Positions 21,070-31,800 of a DNA stretch of 64,000 bases are shown here, one piece after another. Every line of letters starts with the position of its first letter. Position 1 is the stretch's first letter. Origin of the DNA: Coptis chinensis (lineage: Eukaryota > Streptophyta > Magnoliopsida > Ranunculales > Ranunculaceae); contig CM027383.1 of assembly GCA_015680905.1 (NCBI GenBank), positions 82,555,001 to 82,619,000 of the forward strand. Direction: 5' to 3'. The notes beneath the pieces are model-generated. The model ran no database searches. It was not told the DNA's origin and saw nothing but the letters and a program-made list of their open reading frames with translations. The translations under genes were made by a program, and so were the position numbers.

Positions 21070-21690
21070 TTAGAACTTGTATTCCCTAAACCCCTTAAAT
21101 CCCCTAGTGAAGGTGTTAATCAAACCTAAGACATTGGGCCCGACCTCCCAAGTCTAACCAGTAGGCAGGACACTTTCATAACTAAACAGCCAATCTGTTT
21201 CCTAACCTTGCTGATAGGAATATCACCCCTCGAGTCAAACAGTCTTTACGTGGGGGGTTAGGCGCTACCTGTTTCCGGATCTGATCTAGCTGAACTCCTC
21301 CTTCTCCCTCAACATGAATTTGAGGTAGCATAGAGATGGAATGGAGCCCGGGTCAGCCAACAACTCCGGCCCAGAAGCACGCTTGTCTTAAGTTGCAGCT
21401 GGATAAGAGGATGGATATGAAGGGCTTAGTTCAGAGCCTAGGTCTGGTGATGCTGCCACAGATCGATCATTCTAAGGTCTTCCAATTCTACCTGTCGACC
21501 ATATTACCATCGAGTGAATGTGGTATCGGTTCTTGCCCCATTTTAGAGAAGTACTTAGTATCCCTTTAGCATACTAACTAAAGAACAACATCGGTTTTAC
21601 TCTAAAGGTGGACAAATTTGTGTAAGTACTTTACTGAAGAAATAAATCAGAGGAATTGACAAAAAAAAAAAAAAAAAAAAAAAAAAGAAA
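21070..21690 (+). other. Block of different composition ending in a 26-base poly(A)
   Basis: About 21070-21560 is markedly richer in G and C than its AT-rich surroundings. It has the look of transcribed or organellar sequence, with one 77-codon frame at 21336-21569 that I do not recognise. A run of about 26 A starts at 21661 after GAATTGAC. This may be a retrocopy or captured sequence. Its 5' end and any target duplication could not be fixed. Confidence 0.35.
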
Positions 21691-23479
21691 GAAATTGCAA
21701 TTGTTCTAAGAGATAATAAGCATGGTCAATGGCCATACATTTCACTCATAGCTACAGGTTGCTTGCTTCCTGACTACACGTAATGAAACTGAAGTTCGAG
21801 ATGAGCTACGATAAGCGAGACTCCTCTATAAGGGAAGTGGGTTCAAACAAACAAAGGGCAGAAAATGACCTTTGACATACACTAAGAAGCTGAGACAAGC
21901 AATTTAGTCTTTATTTTCTTCTTTCAAAACAAAAAAGCCTGAGGTAACATGGACAACAAGCTATTAGAGGGAGCCAAGTACAACAGTTGTAACGCCCGTA
22001 TTTTTAAATACGTATTTTTCTATTTTATTAATTAATTAAATTAATTATTTTCAAAATTCGTCGGATTGGACTCGGGATACGTGGGCCTGGTTTTTGGGCC
22101 CGAGTCGGTGTTGGGCTTGGGTTTCGGACCCAAGTATATAAATACATTTTTCTAGAAAATAGGGTTCCTGGAGAATAGAATAATGAAAAATGGAGGCAGA
22201 GCATGAAAGCTGGATTTCTGGAGCGTTGGAGCGCGACGAATCGGGCTAGGAGGATTCGTTGAGCTGTTCATACAGGTGAGTAGCTATTTTGCTATTTCAC
22301 CGGATTTATAGTTTCGCGGTATGCCAGATAACGTTAAAAGTTTCGCTCATATTTTAGGTTAAGTATTTTGTTATTAGCATTAGATTCCGTTTTGAAACTC
22401 ATATTGTTCATACCGTTGAGACTGTATTTTGTCCCCGCTTCATATCGCTACTAGCATTCGGCCCCGCTTCATACTTGAAAAAATTGGTTAAACCGCCGAA
22501 ACGACAAAAGCGGGTCATTAAGTGGGCGCCCACTCCCAAACTAAATTTCGCTTTGAACTTGTTTTTACATTGTGTGTGTGGGTTGTTTTGTTTTGGTCGT
22601 TGTCGGGTTGGGAGATCGGGTGGTTAAACCGGCCGGTTTTGAAATCGAAGGTTTACGGTCGAAGTTGTATGGATTGAATGGTTTGTAGTGATGGGAAAGT
22701 GTTGTGAAGTGGGAGAAAGCTTGAACCGTTAATGGCGCATCGCGGTTCTTGAAGGATTTGGGTTTTTTGTATTTATTTTCGTGATTTGAATGGGTTGTTG
22801 GTGTGGGGATTATGAGGATTGATTGAGGGATGATGGGTCTGTCGGTTAGAGCTTGGTGGAAGCCATTAATGGCGGCCGGAATATTCTCGAGATCTAGTTT
22901 TGGGCGATATGTTGAATTTAAGAATTAGAGTTTTGGTTTTGTTAAAGATGTAGGGGTTTCATGAGGATCAAAACCGTGTGTTTGAAGTGGGTGGTCGTGG
23001 GGGAACTTGTGATGGCGGATTTTTGGTGGAGGTGGAGGTCACCTGGAGGAGGAAGATGACGGTTTGGGCTTGGGCCTTAGGTGTTTAGGTTGGGCGGGTG
23101 TGGGTTAAGTTCCTTGGGCCGACCTTGTTTTGTTTGGTTCGGTCAAAGCCTTAGATGTTTGGTTTGGGGCCCAAATTCTATTAGTGGCTTGGCCGAAATT
23201 TCGATGGTGGTTGGCCGAAATTTCAGTTTTAGTTTATGTGGGCCGAAATCTAATTTAAGTGGTTGGGCCCTTTTCTTTTTGTTTTGAAATTTTTGGACTG
23301 AACCACTTAACTGTTTTGGGCTAGTTTTCTAATATTGCATGGACCAGTCCATTGGACTTAAAATAGATCTAATTGGGTCAGGTAAAATAAATAAGTGGAC
23401 TTTTAGACTTCCGGGTAATAAGGTTTGGGCTTGGCCAGTTGGGTCCAAACCAGGACCGTGGTCATGAGCCCATGAGCCA

Positions 23480-23735
23480 TGCACCTTTGACCTTAGCCAT
23501 GAACCATGGCTATGACCATGAACCTGTCGAACACGAAAACGACAGTTTGACTTTGACTAGGACAGTTTGACTTTGACCATCGATCGTTGACTTTGACGGT
23601 TGACTTTGACCTTTGACCATGGCATGTTGACTTTGACTTTGACTTTGACCATGACATGTTGAGTTTGACCTTCACCATGATGTGTTGACCTTTGACCTTT
23701 GACCGTTGACTTTGACCGTTGACTGTGAATGTTGA
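23480..23735 (+). repeat. TGACTTTGACC-type simple repeats in the solo LTR
   Basis: About twenty imperfect copies of TTGACTTTGACC / ACCATGG-type words in a row. Frames through it (Lys/Ser/Val-rich on the minus strand) are artefacts. Confidence 0.85.
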
Positions 23736-24424
23736 CTTTTTCCAGTTTTTCACATATTTGTTTATATGGACAAATATAGTAATAATGTATTGTCGGATAT
23801 TGTATAACTTGGTTGGTCATTATCTAATTTAGCTTTGACGTGAGTAGTGTGTAAAATATATATATTGGGCTTTGATTGTGGACTGTGGACTGTTTATTTG
23901 TGCTACGTTTTATGTGTATATTATATGGACACATATAGTAATAAAATGCTGTGGAAGCTAGTATATATTTGGTGGTCATTATCTAAGAAAGATTTGACCT
24001 TGATGTTGTGTATTTTGACACGTGACGATATTGAGATGTTAGGAGACATTATATTCCTAATACGTTATAATAAAGATGTATGCGATACGTTGAAACATTG
24101 TGACATGAGATAATATGCTGGGATATTTATATTAATGCAATATCTTGGAGAAATGTATATACACTCCATTATTTTATATGTGAGATGCTAATATAGTATT
24201 GGTGAATATTTGCCCACGGGAGTGTGGTGTAGTGCAATAATATATTGGCACGTGAATGAATGAAAGTGACTATGAGATATAATTGAGATGTTTCTAGATA
24301 TTATGGCTTAGTGCAATAAGGTAATTGACCTGCACGTGATATAGTAGAAATGTTTATGAGTCATTAACGTATGACACCTGAATAAATTACATAACGAAAA
24401 TCCTAGAACCTGACTACCACAACT

Positions 24425-24535
24425 CATGTGATTGGCCCTTCCGGGCGTTCGCTTAATCTGAATGGCCTTCGGGCGGCCCCTTTCGGCGTTCGTTAAAATT
24501 TGAATGGCCTTCGCGGCCTTCCGGGCGAATAATAG
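24425..24535 (+). repeat. GGCCTTCGGGCG repeat cluster
   Basis: GAATGGCCTTCGGGCG and CGTTCG words recur three to four times within 110 bp. GC-rich and palindromic, so it could fold strongly in the transcript. Confidence 0.65.
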
Positions 24536-24977
24536 TGGCTTGATTATTCCGTTCGCAAAATAGAACGATGATGCGCAATATTTTATGCCGAATAGTGGCG
24601 ATCTTTACATAGATTTGGCTTCCGTGTGAGGATTTACGGTGGTGCGCGCATCCCGCCAGGTGGTTACGCACGGAGTGGCTCATTATGTAAGGGAGGCATG
24701 TGGATGTACATGTTCGGCGTTGGGTAGCGATTGTGGTAGCCAGGGAAACTAGGTAAGACATAGATACGACGTGATTTTAGGGACACGCAAAGAAAACCTT
24801 AATTAATATAATTATGGTAATATGTTTGTTAATGATGTATCTGTAGATAGATGATTATATATGGTTTTGCAGAAGGGTGGGTCAAATTAATTACTTGGGC
24901 AGAGACGACCCACTCTGTGATTGAGCAGGAAATGAGGTACGTATATAATACGTTTGTGTGGTTATTTGTTCAGTTGA

Positions 24978-25160
24978 ACCTAAGGCGCCTCGATGGAGGA
25001 ACTACCTGCCTTATTTATGATGCGTATAGTTTGTTGTGTAGTTAGTGAGAAGTTAAGGCGCCTCAGTAGAGGAACTACCTGCCTTAATTAGTATACTTAA
25101 GGTTGTTGTACTAGTTGTTGGAAGTTAAGGCGCCTCGGTGGAGGAACTAACTGCCTTATG
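24978..25160 (+). repeat. Three 73-bp repeats with AAGGCGCCTC core
   Basis: TAAGGCGCCTCGGTGGAGG followed by AACTACCTGCCTTA appears at about 24980, 25053 and 25126, a spacing of 73 bp. Each unit has an internal hairpin: AAGGCGCCT is nearly self-complementary and TAAGG pairs with CCTTA. Confidence 0.8.
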
Positions 25161-25614
25161 GATGGTGTATATATATATGTATTATTATATGTTGTTTTTA
25201 GGGCTACTCACACCAGCATTTTTATAATGCTGACCCGATTTGCATGTTTGCTTATCGGGTGTGTTCATTCAATGAACATAGTTGATAAGTTTTGACAGGT
25301 TTAGTGATGAAGAAGATTGGTTGCTGCTTATGGTTTGCGTTAGCATTGCATCTCAGGATAAGTTTTGTTTTCCCTTGAGGTGATATAGATTTTCAGTTGA
25401 GATAAGGTTATTTGCATTTTCATTTGTAAATTGTTTTTGTAATGAAGATGACTGTTATTTAAGTTAAAATTTTTATTGGTTTTAATTATCCGCATATTTA
25501 AAACTGTTTATGGGTTTTTGGAAGTTGAGAGTGCGTCACACTTCGGAGATCGAAGAGTCGGGGACAAATAATGTTTTTTCCGAATTCTGTCGAAATTCGG
25601 GGTGTGACAACAGT

Positions 25615-26318
25615 GCATCTCAAAAAGAATTAGCAAGCCTTAGGAACGTGAGGGCATGCTCCTAACAGCACCCTTGGGAGCAGGTACTTGCCAAGAAATA
25701 AACGCATATACCTCACTTTATTAGCGCATCAAACTTTATCTCCTAGAATATATTATTCTGAACTTTAAACAGACTTGACTCTTGGCTACTCTAGTACTCC
25801 GTTTTCCAACTGAAAGGCATTGGTGTTTACGATAATCATTGTCCAAAAGATTTCTATCACTCAGTGCACTATTGCATGCTATTAGCCTAAGATTGCCAAA
25901 GGATGTGATGGGAGATGATAATCTAGCAGTAGCTACTACTGAGGCTGCTGATGGAAGACCAGTATACTGTAGGGATAGGTACTATCGTGCATTAGCAGGT
26001 GGTCACTCTTCTAGACCCATTATAAGGTTTTCTAGACCTGATAGTGGCCTAAGGTGAGTTGTTGTGGCCCTGCAATGGCCTAAGGTGAGTGGATGTGTGT
26101 GGCTGCATTGGCCCTTTGAGGGACCCTGGAGTGGTAGTTGTGGACTATTATGGTCTGCAGATGGTCAAGTGGGCTGTTGGAGGGCATGGTCTGGAAAAAC
26201 TTTACTTCCAACCCCACAAAGTGATAGGCAGCACCACCAGTGCATGAAGAGTGACTAACCTCGCAGCAGATGCTTGTGCAAGACATAGTGCAGGACTTCC
26301 TAAAGGGGCTAGCAGAAA
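25615..26318. other. CACTA internal region upstream of the LOG-like fragment
   Basis: Short frames only (25839-26057, 26064-26258). I recognise no family. It may include the 5' portion of the captured LOG-like gene or other captured DNA. Confidence 0.4.
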
Positions 26319-26875
26319 ATGGATAAGCAGACATCAAAATTCAAGTTTTTAAAGCCAAGGGGTCATTCAGGAAGAGTGTTTATGTGCAAGAGTGAATTTG
26401 AAGAAAGAACAAGCCCAGATGAGGTGAAGAAAGAGATACAGAACTGCTATGCACTCATACACAAGCTTGGAAGGGGAGTCGTTTACCTGGGTTCTTCAAG
26501 AATGGGGCGGAGCCATCCACATTACATGCAAAAACGGTAGAGTTGGTGAGAGATTGGAAATCTTTTTAGACGCCGCAACATGGACGGGGAGTTGGTCCAG
26601 GTCTCATGGATGCTGCAACTAAAGGTGCACTGCAAGCAAAGAAACCAGTCGGCGGGTTTAAGATAGGTAAATAGCTCCACATTACTAGAAGATCATGATC
26701 AAGGGTTAAGGATGAGAACCTCATATTGCTCCAAAAGTGTAGGTTTTTCTCTGCCAGGAAACATGGATTGGTGGATCTTTGCAATGAGATGTGCCGCCGA
26801 TCGTATAGTCATTTATCGCCTCCTGTGGTGTGGGGACTCTAGATGAGATGTTTGAGATCCTTTGCAACAACTTCA
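26319..26875 (+). pseudogene. Captured LOG-family ('possible lysine decarboxylase') gene fragment
   Basis: 26319-26540 reads GRVFMCKSEFEERTSP...GRGVVYLGSSRMG-SHPHY, the N-terminal part of a plant protein of the LOG-like Rossmann family (Pfam PF03641). After frame changes the family motifs continue in order: TWTG-GPGLMDAATKGALQ, KKPVGGFKIGK, then CRFFSARKHGLVD and finally C-GVGTLDEMFEIL near 26832-26862, matching the PGGxGTxxE signature with its first residues altered. LOG proteins release cytokinin bases from their nucleotides; this subgroup is only predicted to do so. About 185 residues lie in 557 bp without a clear intron, so cDNA capture is possible. At least two frameshifts and a stop kill it. 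Confidence 0.8.
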
Positions 26876-28020
26876 AGCTTTAAACAATATTTTTAACTTT
26901 TTCATCTTCTTGGGGAGGCCAAATCCATCCAGAGGTAGCAGGAGGATGATATTAAATGTCACAGGTATAATGACTTTATTTGCATCAAAGACCCTTTATG
27001 TTCAACATGCTCACTTCCCCATATTGTTCAAGGAACCGTAAAAGCCGAATGCTTGATGGTTTCTTATTGGTCGGAAAAAACACATATGAAGACAAAATTA
27101 TGAATGGCGAAATAAATTCCTCAATCGTAAATTGTATGTTTGAAGAACACACCATCAAGATTATGCGTGATTGAGCGCCACCTGAGGAAAGAAATCCTTC
27201 TACTGGATTTTTACCTCGGAGAAGATTGTCTAATGTCTATAATGACACACAAATGGTTAGAAACTGTGGCGACCAATATATTGGGTGTGGAAACGTAACT
27301 AATATCACAACTCAAGGTTTAATATTTAATGATTCAGAAATAAGAAAGATATATATATATATATATATATCTTTCTTACAAAGCCAAATGAAAGCACCAC
27401 CAGCTAGAATCCCAATGACAACCCAGTTGCCACTACCATGATCGACCCTCCAAAGACAAGGTCAAAGCTAGCAGCCAAAGATTACCCCAACAGCCATTCC
27501 ATTGCAAATTCGCCCATTCATGGATCAAGCTCTACAAAGAAGAACGGAGAGCTCCTAAGCGATTGCAGCTGCCATTGCCAAAGTAAACCATGCAATCAGA
27601 GACGCTGAGACTCTAGTAATCCAAAAGATATGTCATGGTGCAACCTAGTGAAGACGTCTTGAGAAGTGTTAAAGGCATTCGAAGACCAGTTCTATGAAGT
27701 TATTTCATGGGGGGGACGAGGGTTTAACATGCTTCTTTCCCACTCTATTTTTCCCATCTTCTTCAAAACTACTTTCAACAATTCATTTAAATATTCCGAC
27801 TTAAAAGCAAAGACACCACCGACGATCTTTTCCGACCCTTGTTTTGAAGCCCGTGAGCCTCCTCCCGTTTCTCGCACAAGACTTTGGCGTTTCTTTCATC
27901 CATATAGATTTCTTTCTAATAAGACTATTATCGAGAATGATTTGGTATGAACAATTCTAAAGGCAACAAACTATATTCACGCATACTTTGTGAAGAATAT
28001 CGCTGGCTGATGTCCAAGAG
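26876..28020. other. CACTA internal region between the captured fragments
   Basis: No family recognised. Short frames at 26980-27174, 27226-27441 and 27666-27950 carry no motif I can name. A perfect 38-bp palindrome built on an AT repeat lies at 27341-27378. Confidence 0.45.
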
Positions 28021-28029
28021 CCTTCCTGA

Positions 28030-28195
28030 GTTGCAACACCAATGCGCTAGTTGGCCTACTAGAATGTACTAGAGCGCCCATTCATTTCATCAATAGCTCG
28101 CGACTTTTCATTATCATCACTAAACCTGACAAACCCATAACCTTTTGAACGACCAGTGTTTGCATCAATAACAACTTTTGCCCCTTTTACAGCAA
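28030..28195 (-). pseudogene. Captured RRM fragment, RBP45/RBP47-like
   Basis: Read on the minus strand, 28193-28078 encodes VKGAKVVIDANTG, then RSKGYGFVRFSDDNEKSRA, then IDEMNG without a stop. KGYGFVRF is the RNP1 motif of an RNA-recognition motif, and the flanking residues match the poly(A)-binding-like RBP45/RBP47 family of plants. Further on, RIGVATQ (near 28040) matches the end of the same RRM but is shifted by a broken stretch. The fragment is about 50 residues, antisense to the LOG-like fragment, and flanked by unrelated DNA, as expected for capture by the CACTA element. Confidence 0.8.
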
Positions 28196-28650
28196 AAGTT
28201 CAAATTTTTCATACAAGCCTCCCTGAGTTTACAAAAGTTCACATTTTTCACACTGAGCTTCGGTAACACATCCACTGCAAGCAACATTTTTCTCACCAAA
28301 TCACACTAACAATAGAGTCAAATTTAATTAAAAACCTTAATAGAAAATCAGTTTTTAAAAAGAGAGAGAGAGATAGACTTACTGATGGTGTGGTGGTGAG
28401 GACTGAGGAGAGAGAGGGAGATTGGTGCGGCAGGAGGGGACTGAGAGAGTAAAGATGGAGTGCGGCAGGATAAGTTTTTTTTTTATAAGTGGGGAGTCTA
28501 TTGACGGTTCAATTCTTAGTGAGGAGTCTATTGATTTTGGTATTCCTTTTTTCGGTTTAGTTGTTGACGTTTAATTGAAATCCAAAATGGACCAAAGCTA
28601 GTGCCCAAAAAATTGTGAGAATGTTTACGGTTTATTCTATTGCTAATTTG
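28196..28650. other. CACTA region between the RRM fragment and the subterminal repeats
   Basis: A CAAAAGTT-CA-ATTTTTCA word is duplicated at 28193-28212 and 28231-28250. A GA-rich stretch lies at 28360-28450. No gene seen. Confidence 0.4.
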
Positions 28651-28659
28651 ATTGTTTTA

Positions 28660-29036
28660 AGAAATATTATCATATTTTCTTGACACTTGTGTCATATAAT
28701 TATATAAAATTATTATATTTTCTTTGACGCTTGTGTCATACACGACATAATGTTGCAACAACCCGCCATAAATTTATTATATTTTCTTGACGCTTTTGTG
28801 TCATACACTTTACATAATGTTGCAACACCGCCATAAATTTATTATAATTTCTTGACATTTGTGTCATACACGACATAATGTTGCCTTGGCCGCCATAAAT
28901 TTATTATAATTTCATGATGCTTGTGTCATACACGACATAATATTGCAATAGCCGTCATAAAAATATTACTAAAACTCCTATCTTGACGGTTTTTAACAAA
29001 GCCGTCAAGATAGATAAAAAACAAGCGTCATAATAT
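28660..29036. repeat. Right subterminal tandem repeats of the CACTA element
   Basis: About five imperfect copies of a roughly 60-bp unit: TTGACGCTTGTGTCATACACGACATAATG-type words followed by GCCATAAATTTATTATA. A GACGG / GCCGTCAAGA inverted set follows near the terminus. They correspond to the left subterminal zone. Confidence 0.8.
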
Positions 29037-29079
29037 GTCATTTTTTTAGTAGTGTTTTAGTGCTGCAAATATGAAGGCT

Positions 29080-29405
29080 CATAGTACAAAATATCGTGAT
29101 ATTTGTCGATATCTATCTATATTTCAGATAAAAATATATAAATATCACGATATGTTTAGAGATATATAGGACTACAAATATCGATGATATTTTGGCGATA
29201 TTTGTGATATTTGGGGATGTTTTATGATATTTGGGGATATTTGGCGATATTTTATGTATATAACAATTTTATTTAATAATTATCATTATATTTCAAACAA
29301 ATATAAATAATATATCATAATATATCAAGAAATATTCACAATATCTACTACATATTGAGAAATTGAGTATCGATAAATACCCATATCTTAATATTTTGTA
29401 CTATG
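29080..29405. mobile_element. MITE with CATAGTACAAAATAT ends
   Basis: Left end CATAGTACAAAATAT and right end ATATTTTGTACTATG form a perfect 15-bp inverted repeat. Flanks TGAAGGCT (29072-29079) and TGAAGACT (29406-29413) are an 8-bp duplication with one mismatch, pointing to hAT. Unit 3 has the empty site (ACGAAGGCTTTTGCTT at 37651). The inside is rich in GATATTTGG/CGATAT words. No coding capacity. Confidence 0.85.
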
Positions 29406-30306
29406 TGAAGACTGTTGCTTACTTTTGGCCAATTGCACCCCAATGGTCAGTGCAATTTAATATGTCCTAAACGCTTATGTACACTGTTGCTGAGCCTTTC
29501 ACCTCACCATGATGAATCACCTAGTAATCTAGTATACAGCAAGCAGACTAACCAAAACAACCATGTAGCCTCATGCAACAGCAAGCAACTCATCCCACTC
29601 ATTCACTTACTTAACCAGCGAGTCACCAAAGTAAAATTGTCTTGCAAGTTGCAACTAGAATACGGCAATACGCCCTTCATGGCTTCATAGAATGTGTGTC
29701 TGGTGTTTTTTTAATTAATCTGTTTCTATTTCTAGGTTCAGTCTGAGGCTCTGAGCTAGCTGGCTCGGTTCTCAAAAGGCATGGGTTACTTGACTCATCA
29801 CTTCTCTCGAAAGTGGTATAGCTTATCAAAGAAGCCCAAAGTGCATCTATTCTACGTTGTAAGGAGGCGTAGGTGAGTGACCTGGACAGCTGTGGCAAAT
29901 CCGTTAGCACAAAGAGACAACTTCATTTACATTATTTCGGAATAGAGACAGTTAAATATTATTATAATATTAAATAGATTGTAAGGGCTAAAAAGTAAAT
30001 ATGAAGGCTGACGAGATGATTGGCATGGGCAAATGTATTAATTGAGTTGTCTCAATCAAAATAATCCTTTTAGACTATTATTTCCCTATTTGTCATCTTA
30101 AATTACAAAATAAATATTTAGATATCAAGTTAATAATTGGTTTATTTTAGAGGCAAAAACGTCTTAAGATTTTTGAGAAAAAATGAATAAAACAAATGAA
30201 TTGTATCACAGACACGTGGCATATCCCACGTGCTCAAAACTAGTTACCTTAAAACAACTTCTTATCAAACTCTTCTCATTTACAGAGCTAGCTTGTTTGT
30301 TGCTAC

Positions 30307-30483
30307 CATAGTTTGGGATTTCGAAATTCTCAGAATTCATCAAATTTCGACCTTTATCATATTTGGAATTTCAATTGATTTCGGAATAATCAATATTTGG
30401 ACTCTATATTTGAAATTCTAATTTTTTGAAAAACCGAAATATTAGACAGAATTATGAGGTTTCGTTCGGAATCACGAACACTG
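30307..30483. mobile_element. hAT-type MITE M1
   Basis: Flanked by perfect 8-bp repeats GTTGCTAC (30299-30306 and 30484-30491). Ends are CATAGTTTGGGATTTC and, reverse complemented, CAGTGTTCGTGATTCC. The interior is full of GGAATTTC/GAAATTC words. Unit 3 carries the empty site near 38305. Confidence 0.88.
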
Positions 30484-30555
30484 GTTGCTACAGAAAATAC
30501 AATCCATAAACCACAACTTGTTAGGTACTTGTGAACAAAACCTTTTATTTGAGAG

Positions 30556-30755
30556 CAGTGTTCGTGATTCTGAATGAAACGTCAGAATTCCGCATAATAT
30601 TTCGATTTTTCAAAAAATCGGAATTCCAAATATAGAGTCGAAATCTTAATAATTCTGAAATCAACTAAAATTCTGAATATATAGAGGTCGAAATTTAATG
30701 AATTTTGGATTTTGGATTTGTCGGAATTCCAAAAATTCCGAAATCCCGAACTATG
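30556..30755. mobile_element. hAT-type MITE M2, same family, inverted
   Basis: Begins CAGTGTTCGTGATTCTG and ends CCCGAACTATG, so it is the M1 family in opposite orientation. Flanks TTTGAGAG and CATGAGAG fit an imperfect 8-bp duplication. Unit 3 has the empty site CTTGAGAGTAATAC at 38370. M1 and M2 could pair over about 180 bp if transcribed together. Confidence 0.82.
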
Positions 30756-30915
30756 CATGAGAGTAATACTTCACTCACTGTTTTTACATATTACACATTG
30801 TTTATTTTCTTGGTTTCCACCATTTATCCTTTTTACAATTATTATTATTTTTTTTTTTTGGTGGGTGTTAGACAAAATTAGTAAAAATGTATTTATAACG
30901 TGCAATTTATGTTGT

Positions 30916-31800
30916 ATCACTTAAAATTGATTGACAATCCACGTCATTCGAGTTCACAGATGATTGGTTCTCGGATAACGGAAAATGATCCTATATATAG
31001 AATAAAACAAGAGTCTAAAACAATTTGTATAATGAGGGATTTTAAAGTCACCAAAAAATATGAACTTCTCACTAAATTTAGTCCAAACGACCTAGCCACA
31101 TCGGCCAATAGGATTCCTAAACGACCCAGCCATATCGGTCAATAGGATTCCTAAACGATCCAGTCATGTAGTTTCATAGAGAGTCCAAACGACTCAGCCA
31201 TATAGTTCCATAGAGGGTCCAAACGACCCTACCATGTAGTTCCATAGAGTCCCTCAAATCCACCCGTAGAGGTATCGTTTGGGCTCGGTTCTACCAATCA
31301 TTCATTCAAGTGTTTTGCATTCATTAATTAATTCAATCAATCAAGTTTTTTGCATTCATTCTAATCAATGTTCTCTTGTAGATTCATTCATTAATTCAAT
31401 CAATCAAGTGTTTTGTATTCATTTTAATCAAATGTTATCTCATTATTTAGGTTTGCTTGTTATTGTCGTCGATGATTTCTTGGTATCTCATTTGCTCGAC
31501 TAGTCGCATCTTCTATTTCCTCAACTTCTTCACCTTCACCTTCAACATTTTGTTTCACTTCTTCACTTTCAACATTTCTTCTATTTTCTCCTTCTCTAAT
31601 TTGTTGTTGCACCTCAAACATTAATCAAATGCTTATTCTTCATCTTCGTGTTCTATTTAGGATTTTGATTGGGTATTCTATGTAGAGAAACTTGAGTATT
31701 CTATGTAAGGAATACGGATTTTGATGAAAAAAGGAGTAAGGATCGGAGGAGTAAATGAGAAACTTGAGTATTCTATGTAGAGATATTTGAAATGTTGATA
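30916..31800. other. Insert between promoter blocks P1 and P2, left part
   Basis: No gene. 31080-31255 repeats a roughly 38-bp word, CCAAACGACC-AGCCATAT-G plus TTCCATAGAG, five times. The same word recurs at 32880-32960. Short frames here are artefacts of T-rich or repeat sequence. Confidence 0.5.
31078..31255 (+). repeat. CCAAACGACC short tandem repeats
   Basis: About five imperfect units of 33-40 bp with CAAACGACCCAGCCATAT and CAATAGGATTCCT or AGTTCCATAGAG halves. Related words lie at 32880-33165, on the far side of the minisatellite. Confidence 0.75.

Larger units (their letters stand above)
21988..25609 (+). mobile_element. Solo-LTR-like element, 3.6 kb, nested in CACTA
   Basis: Begins TGTAACGCCCGTATTTTT and ends CGGGGTGTGACA, giving the TG...CA ends of an LTR. 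Flanks are identical 5-bp repeats ACAGT (21983-21987 and 25610-25614). There is no gag or pol inside and no second LTR, so it is best read as a solo LTR left by recombination, from a family with very long LTRs (Tekay/Del-type chromoviruses are candidates). A TATA-like TATATAAATAC lies at 22136-22146. The body holds three kinds of internal repeats (listed separately). A large non-coding element is the alternative. Confidence 0.75.
19377..29054. mobile_element. CACTA (CMC/EnSpm) transposon carrying host-gene fragments
   Basis: Both ends show a perfect 18-bp inverted repeat CACTACTAAAAAAATGAC, with TTT on each side (19374-19376 and 29055-29057), the 3-bp duplication expected for CACTA. Subterminal zones carry many TGACGGC / GTCATAA motifs: a near-perfect hairpin at 19400-19420 on the left and about five copies of a 60-bp TTGACGCTTGTGTCATACACGACATAATG unit at 28680-28960 on the right. 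No CACTA transposase could be recognised, so it is probably non-autonomous. It contains fragments of at least two host genes (26319-26875 and 28030-28195) and a nested LTR insertion (21988-25609). Confidence 0.92.
29406..30915 (+). promoter_or_regulatory. Orphan UBL promoter block P1
   Basis: Aligns with the region before UBL copy 3 (37638-38520): shared are CTTACTTTTGGCCAATTG, the CTAAACGCTTA box, CTGAGGCTCTGAGCTAGC and the TTGTTAGGTACTTGTGAAC region. It is not followed by a gene. About 390 bp (29850-30240) has no counterpart in P3, and two MITEs lie inside it. The TATAAAA of P3 (38252) is not preserved. It is probably the remains of a lost UBL unit. Confidence 0.6.

Noticed and set aside
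21988..22150. Start of a full gypsy element with coding region
   Set aside because: No gag or pol domain lies between 21988 and 25609, so it is called a solo-LTR-like element.
23493..23820. Lys/Ser/Val-rich minus-strand frames
   Set aside because: They are translations of TGACTTTGACC simple repeats.
28660..29036. Separate satellite locus
   Set aside because: The repeats are subterminal CACTA motifs matching the left end; they are part of the element.
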